NCBI GenBank assembly: GCA_964504455.1
Contig: CAZDDY010000011.1
Coordinates: 1-15,058 of the forward strand
Length of the DNA stretch: 15,058 nucleotides
Reading direction: 5' to 3'
Origin: CAZDDY01 sp964504455
Lineage (GTDB): Bacteria; Patescibacteriota; Minisyncoccia; Phycocordibacterales; UBA9973
Shown here: piece by piece, positions 13,210 through 15,058 of the stretch
Layout of the letters: every line of letters begins with the position of its first letter
How positions within the stretch are numbered: position 1 is the first letter of the stretch
Made by a program: the position numbers and the translations under genes
Notes under the pieces: model-generated
The model's database searches: none
What the model was told of the DNA's origin: nothing
What the model saw: the letters and a program-made list of their open reading frames with translations, nothing else

Positions 13210-15058
13210 CTACTGTACTACAGTTTTCGCTTCTGTAGAATAGTTGCCATCTCCTGTTAAATCTGTTGTTGTCTCACGAAGTGGTTCGGCAATATTCACT
13301 CCTGAAAAAGTATCAAAACCTCCAACTGTTCCTTCCTTAACCAAAACTGGCACCATTCCAACCAAGGACAAGGACGGTTTGAGTGTCACAGAAAAGAAAA
13401 TCTCTTTAACAGAAGTGCTAACACCTGTTCCTTCGGGAAGATTCTTTACTGTCCATGTTACTTCTCTATTTTTGTCGTTATAAACCAGCTCACCTTTTGA
13501 GGCTTCTGGGGATATGACATCATTGAAACGTACGTATTGAGGTAACACTGCTCTGGCAACAACATTTGTCAGAGGGTTTGCGCCATTATAAAGCATCCAA
13601 TGGATTGTGTAGGTTGTTTCGGTATCAACCTTAGGTGGAATAGGTCCCATATTCTCTAGTGGTCCAGTTGCATACAAAGTTTCGGTTTTTGACTGAAATT
13701 CGCCAATGAGTTTGATTGTTGTTGTGTTTATATTATCAATAACAAGTGGTTGCCCTCCTGAGAGGCCGCTCTCAACTGCTTTTGTGCGAGTGCGCAAAAT
13801 AATCTTTTGATTCTTCTCGCTCGAATCAATTTTCGGAATCGTAAATGTAAAACCGACTGAGCCAGATTGGTTAGGTATTAGTTCAGTAAGTAATTCAAGA
13901 GTATTTTGGTTCCAGGTGATTGTATTCGTTGATGAATCATAATATCCATTCGTTACATTAATAGATTCTTTATTTATTGCTGTCCCTTCAAGAGAAACAC
14001 TAATCTCCACGTTTGCAACCTTAAATGGCAAATTATTCTTCCATGGGATATCGACTGAAACCTGATTATCAGGTGGTATTGCAATAGTACTTCCTCGTTC
14101 ACCATTAACGATAAGCTCAGTTTCAATAAATGGTCGAACAACAGAAACTAGGTGAACCATAGATGCATAAGTGATACCAACGGATTGTAAATCTTTACTA
14201 TTTTGTGTTCCGGTAAAAATACGGAAAGAACGCTCTTCCCCATTTTGCGCTTTGAGTTCTCCACTAACCAATATTTTTTGTGGGGTACCTGGAGTAATCT
14301 TTGGAATAAGCCAGCCATTGTCTAAACTCGTTGGTTTCGGTGTTGCATCTTGAAAGGTAAAACCAGGAGGATAATCTGCTTTTATAAATAAGTTTTCTAT
14401 TGGTTCTTTTGTATTTGCACTGACAAAAATTGTAAATTGATATTTTTGACCAGAAACTGCAACTAGAGACCCATCTGTGGTAACAGTTAAAGGAGAAGAA
14501 GAAAGAGTTACTACAAAATTCTTTCCTTTATCAAAAAGTGCGGTGGACTCTGGTATTTTGTATTCAAGGCGAAATTGTATTTCTTTTTGACTTCCCTCTC
14601 TCCCAAAAAGCGTTAGGGGTATGACTTGCGTAATTGTCTTCCCTTGTGGAATCGTGCCAAGTGATACCCTTTCTCGAGAAGCATCAGAAGGATCTTCCGC
14701 TATTGATTGATTATTTTTCGAGTAACTGACAATAAGATCTGCCACTTCAAGCGGAACAGGGTTTCTGTTAGTTATTTGTACTGTTACCTTTAATTCCTCA
14801 CCTCCGGAAACAAAAGCGTTGCCGATGATTTGAAGATCTACATTATTACTTGAGATATTTTGACTATTAGACAATATTTTAAATACACCAAAACCAGCCG
14901 CGATTATAAAAAAAATAAGTGAGGTAACAAAAAATTTCTTAAAAAATGAGCCTCGTGGGCCGTGTGTTACAAGTGGGTCGGTTGTATCGCCTAAAGTAAC
15001 ATCTGCCCAATCGTGGTTATATGAGGCGCCTTTTTGGCTCGGAACACCATGTCTGTGT
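13210..15058 (-). CDS. Membrane-anchored Ig-like/DUF11-like surface protein, 5' end outside the window
   Basis: The frame is open from the stop at 13210 through the right edge, giving at least 615 residues. A TTG at 14874 is not the start. The visible N-terminal part is cytoplasmic and hydrophilic (about 1-38, with D-W-A-D-V-T-L-G-D), then K-K and one membrane helix at about 40-62. A long, beta-rich extracellular region of tandem Ig-like domains follows. The first contains T-V-Q-I-T-N-R-N-P-V-P-L-E-V-A-D, and the last (about 500-560) has a DUF11-like pattern, N-P-L-T-N-V-V-A-R-A-V-L-P. The protein has no cysteines that I can see in its extracellular part. It is probably a surface scaffold or adhesin, and its link to GlyRS in one operon appears to be positional only. 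I know no specific function. Confidence 0.85.
   Translation of the reverse strand, partial: HRHGVPSQKGASYNHDWADVTLGDTTDPLVTHGPRGSFFKKFFVTSLIFFIIAAGFGVFKILSNSQNISSNNVDLQIIGNAFVSGGEELKVTVQITNRNPVPLEVADLIVSYSKNNQSIAEDPSDASRERVSLGTIPQGKTITQVIPLTLFGREGSQKEIQFRLEYKIPESTALFDKGKNFVVTLSSSPLTVTTDGSLVAVSGQKYQFTIFVSANTKEPIENLFIKADYPPGFTFQDATPKPTSLDNGWLIPKITPGTPQKILVSGELKAQNGEERSFRIFTGTQNSKDLQSVGITYASMVHLVSVVRPFIETELIVNGERGSTIAIPPDNQVSVDIPWKNNLPFKVANVEISVSLEGTAINKESINVTNGYYDSSTNTITWNQNTLELLTELIPNQSGSVGFTFTIPKIDSSEKNQKIILRTRTKAVESGLSGGQPLVIDNINTTTIKLIGEFQSKTETLYATGPLENMGPIPPKVDTETTYTIHWMLYNGANPLTNVVARAVLPQYVRFNDVISPEASKGELVYNDKNREVTWTVKNLPEGTGVSTSVKEIFFSVTLKPSLSLVGMVPVLVKEGTVGGFDTFSGVNIAEPLRETTTDLTGDGNYSTEAKTVVQ

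Noticed and set aside
14872..14874. TTG as start codon of the Ig-like protein
   Set aside because: The frame continues without a stop to the window edge and the upstream part encodes a membrane helix and a hydrophilic tail that fit the protein.
1..15058. CRISPR array, insertion sequence, prophage or tRNA genes
   Set aside because: No regularly spaced repeats, transposase-like frames, phage structural genes or cloverleaf with T-loop were seen on either strand.

Overview
The window is an AT-rich, gene-dense piece of bacterial chromosome. It carries 14 protein genes; 13 lie on the minus strand and are read right to left, and one short gene at the left end is on the plus strand. The gene set suggests a Candidate Phyla Radiation (Patescibacteria, Parcubacteria-like) organism: a type IV pseudopilin, membrane-anchored FKBP and lysozyme-fold proteins, a MacA/MacB-like exporter with no outer-membrane partner nearby, a SecA with an unusual insertion, a 31-residue Lys/Ala protein, and a large membrane protein with Ig-like domains. 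This placement is inference from gene content and style; no rRNA gene is present to confirm it. All 14 genes end in TAA or TAG and none in TGA. The standard code applies, because no in-frame TGA interrupts the long conserved genes.

Layout in the direction of transcription (right to left). At the right edge is the 5'-truncated gene for a membrane-anchored Ig-like/DUF11-like protein. It is followed within a few bases by glycyl-tRNA synthetase and then by an M16 zinc peptidase. A 400-base gap follows (10151-10550). It holds a strongly predicted minus-strand RNA fold, an AT-rich stretch, a DnaA-box match, a promoter and an 18-base perfect palindrome touching the start of the Lys/Ala-rich gene. 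A strong terminator separates that gene from secA, which is followed by a PPC/DUF296 gene and a pseudopilin. Next come a lysozyme-like secreted protein with tandem promoters and a possible structured leader, an FKBP-type prolyl isomerase, and an operon of membrane fusion protein, FtsX/MacB-type permease, LolD/MacB-type ATPase and SIMPL-domain protein. At the left edge an unrecognised 122-residue protein runs convergently on the plus strand, behind a perfect TTGACA-17-TATAAT promoter.

Most of the identifiable products act at or outside the membrane: export (SecA), extracytoplasmic folding (FKBP), wall remodelling (lysozyme-like protein), surface pilus (pseudopilin), ABC efflux or lipoprotein/peptide handling, and surface adhesion or scaffolding (Ig protein).

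The most distinctive signals are not protein families. First, four genes (membrane fusion protein, FKBP, secA, pseudopilin) have a -10 hexamer ending only 8-9 bases before the ATG and no Shine-Dalgarno, which predicts leaderless mRNAs. Second, two of these promoters seem to take their -35 from the U-tract of the preceding terminator. Third, the fold at 10434-10520 has two 11-bp helices whose imperfect pairs become G-U wobbles only on the minus strand, where a U-tract also follows; it may be an undescribed RNA. Fourth, the lysozyme-like gene has a possible attenuator-type leader.
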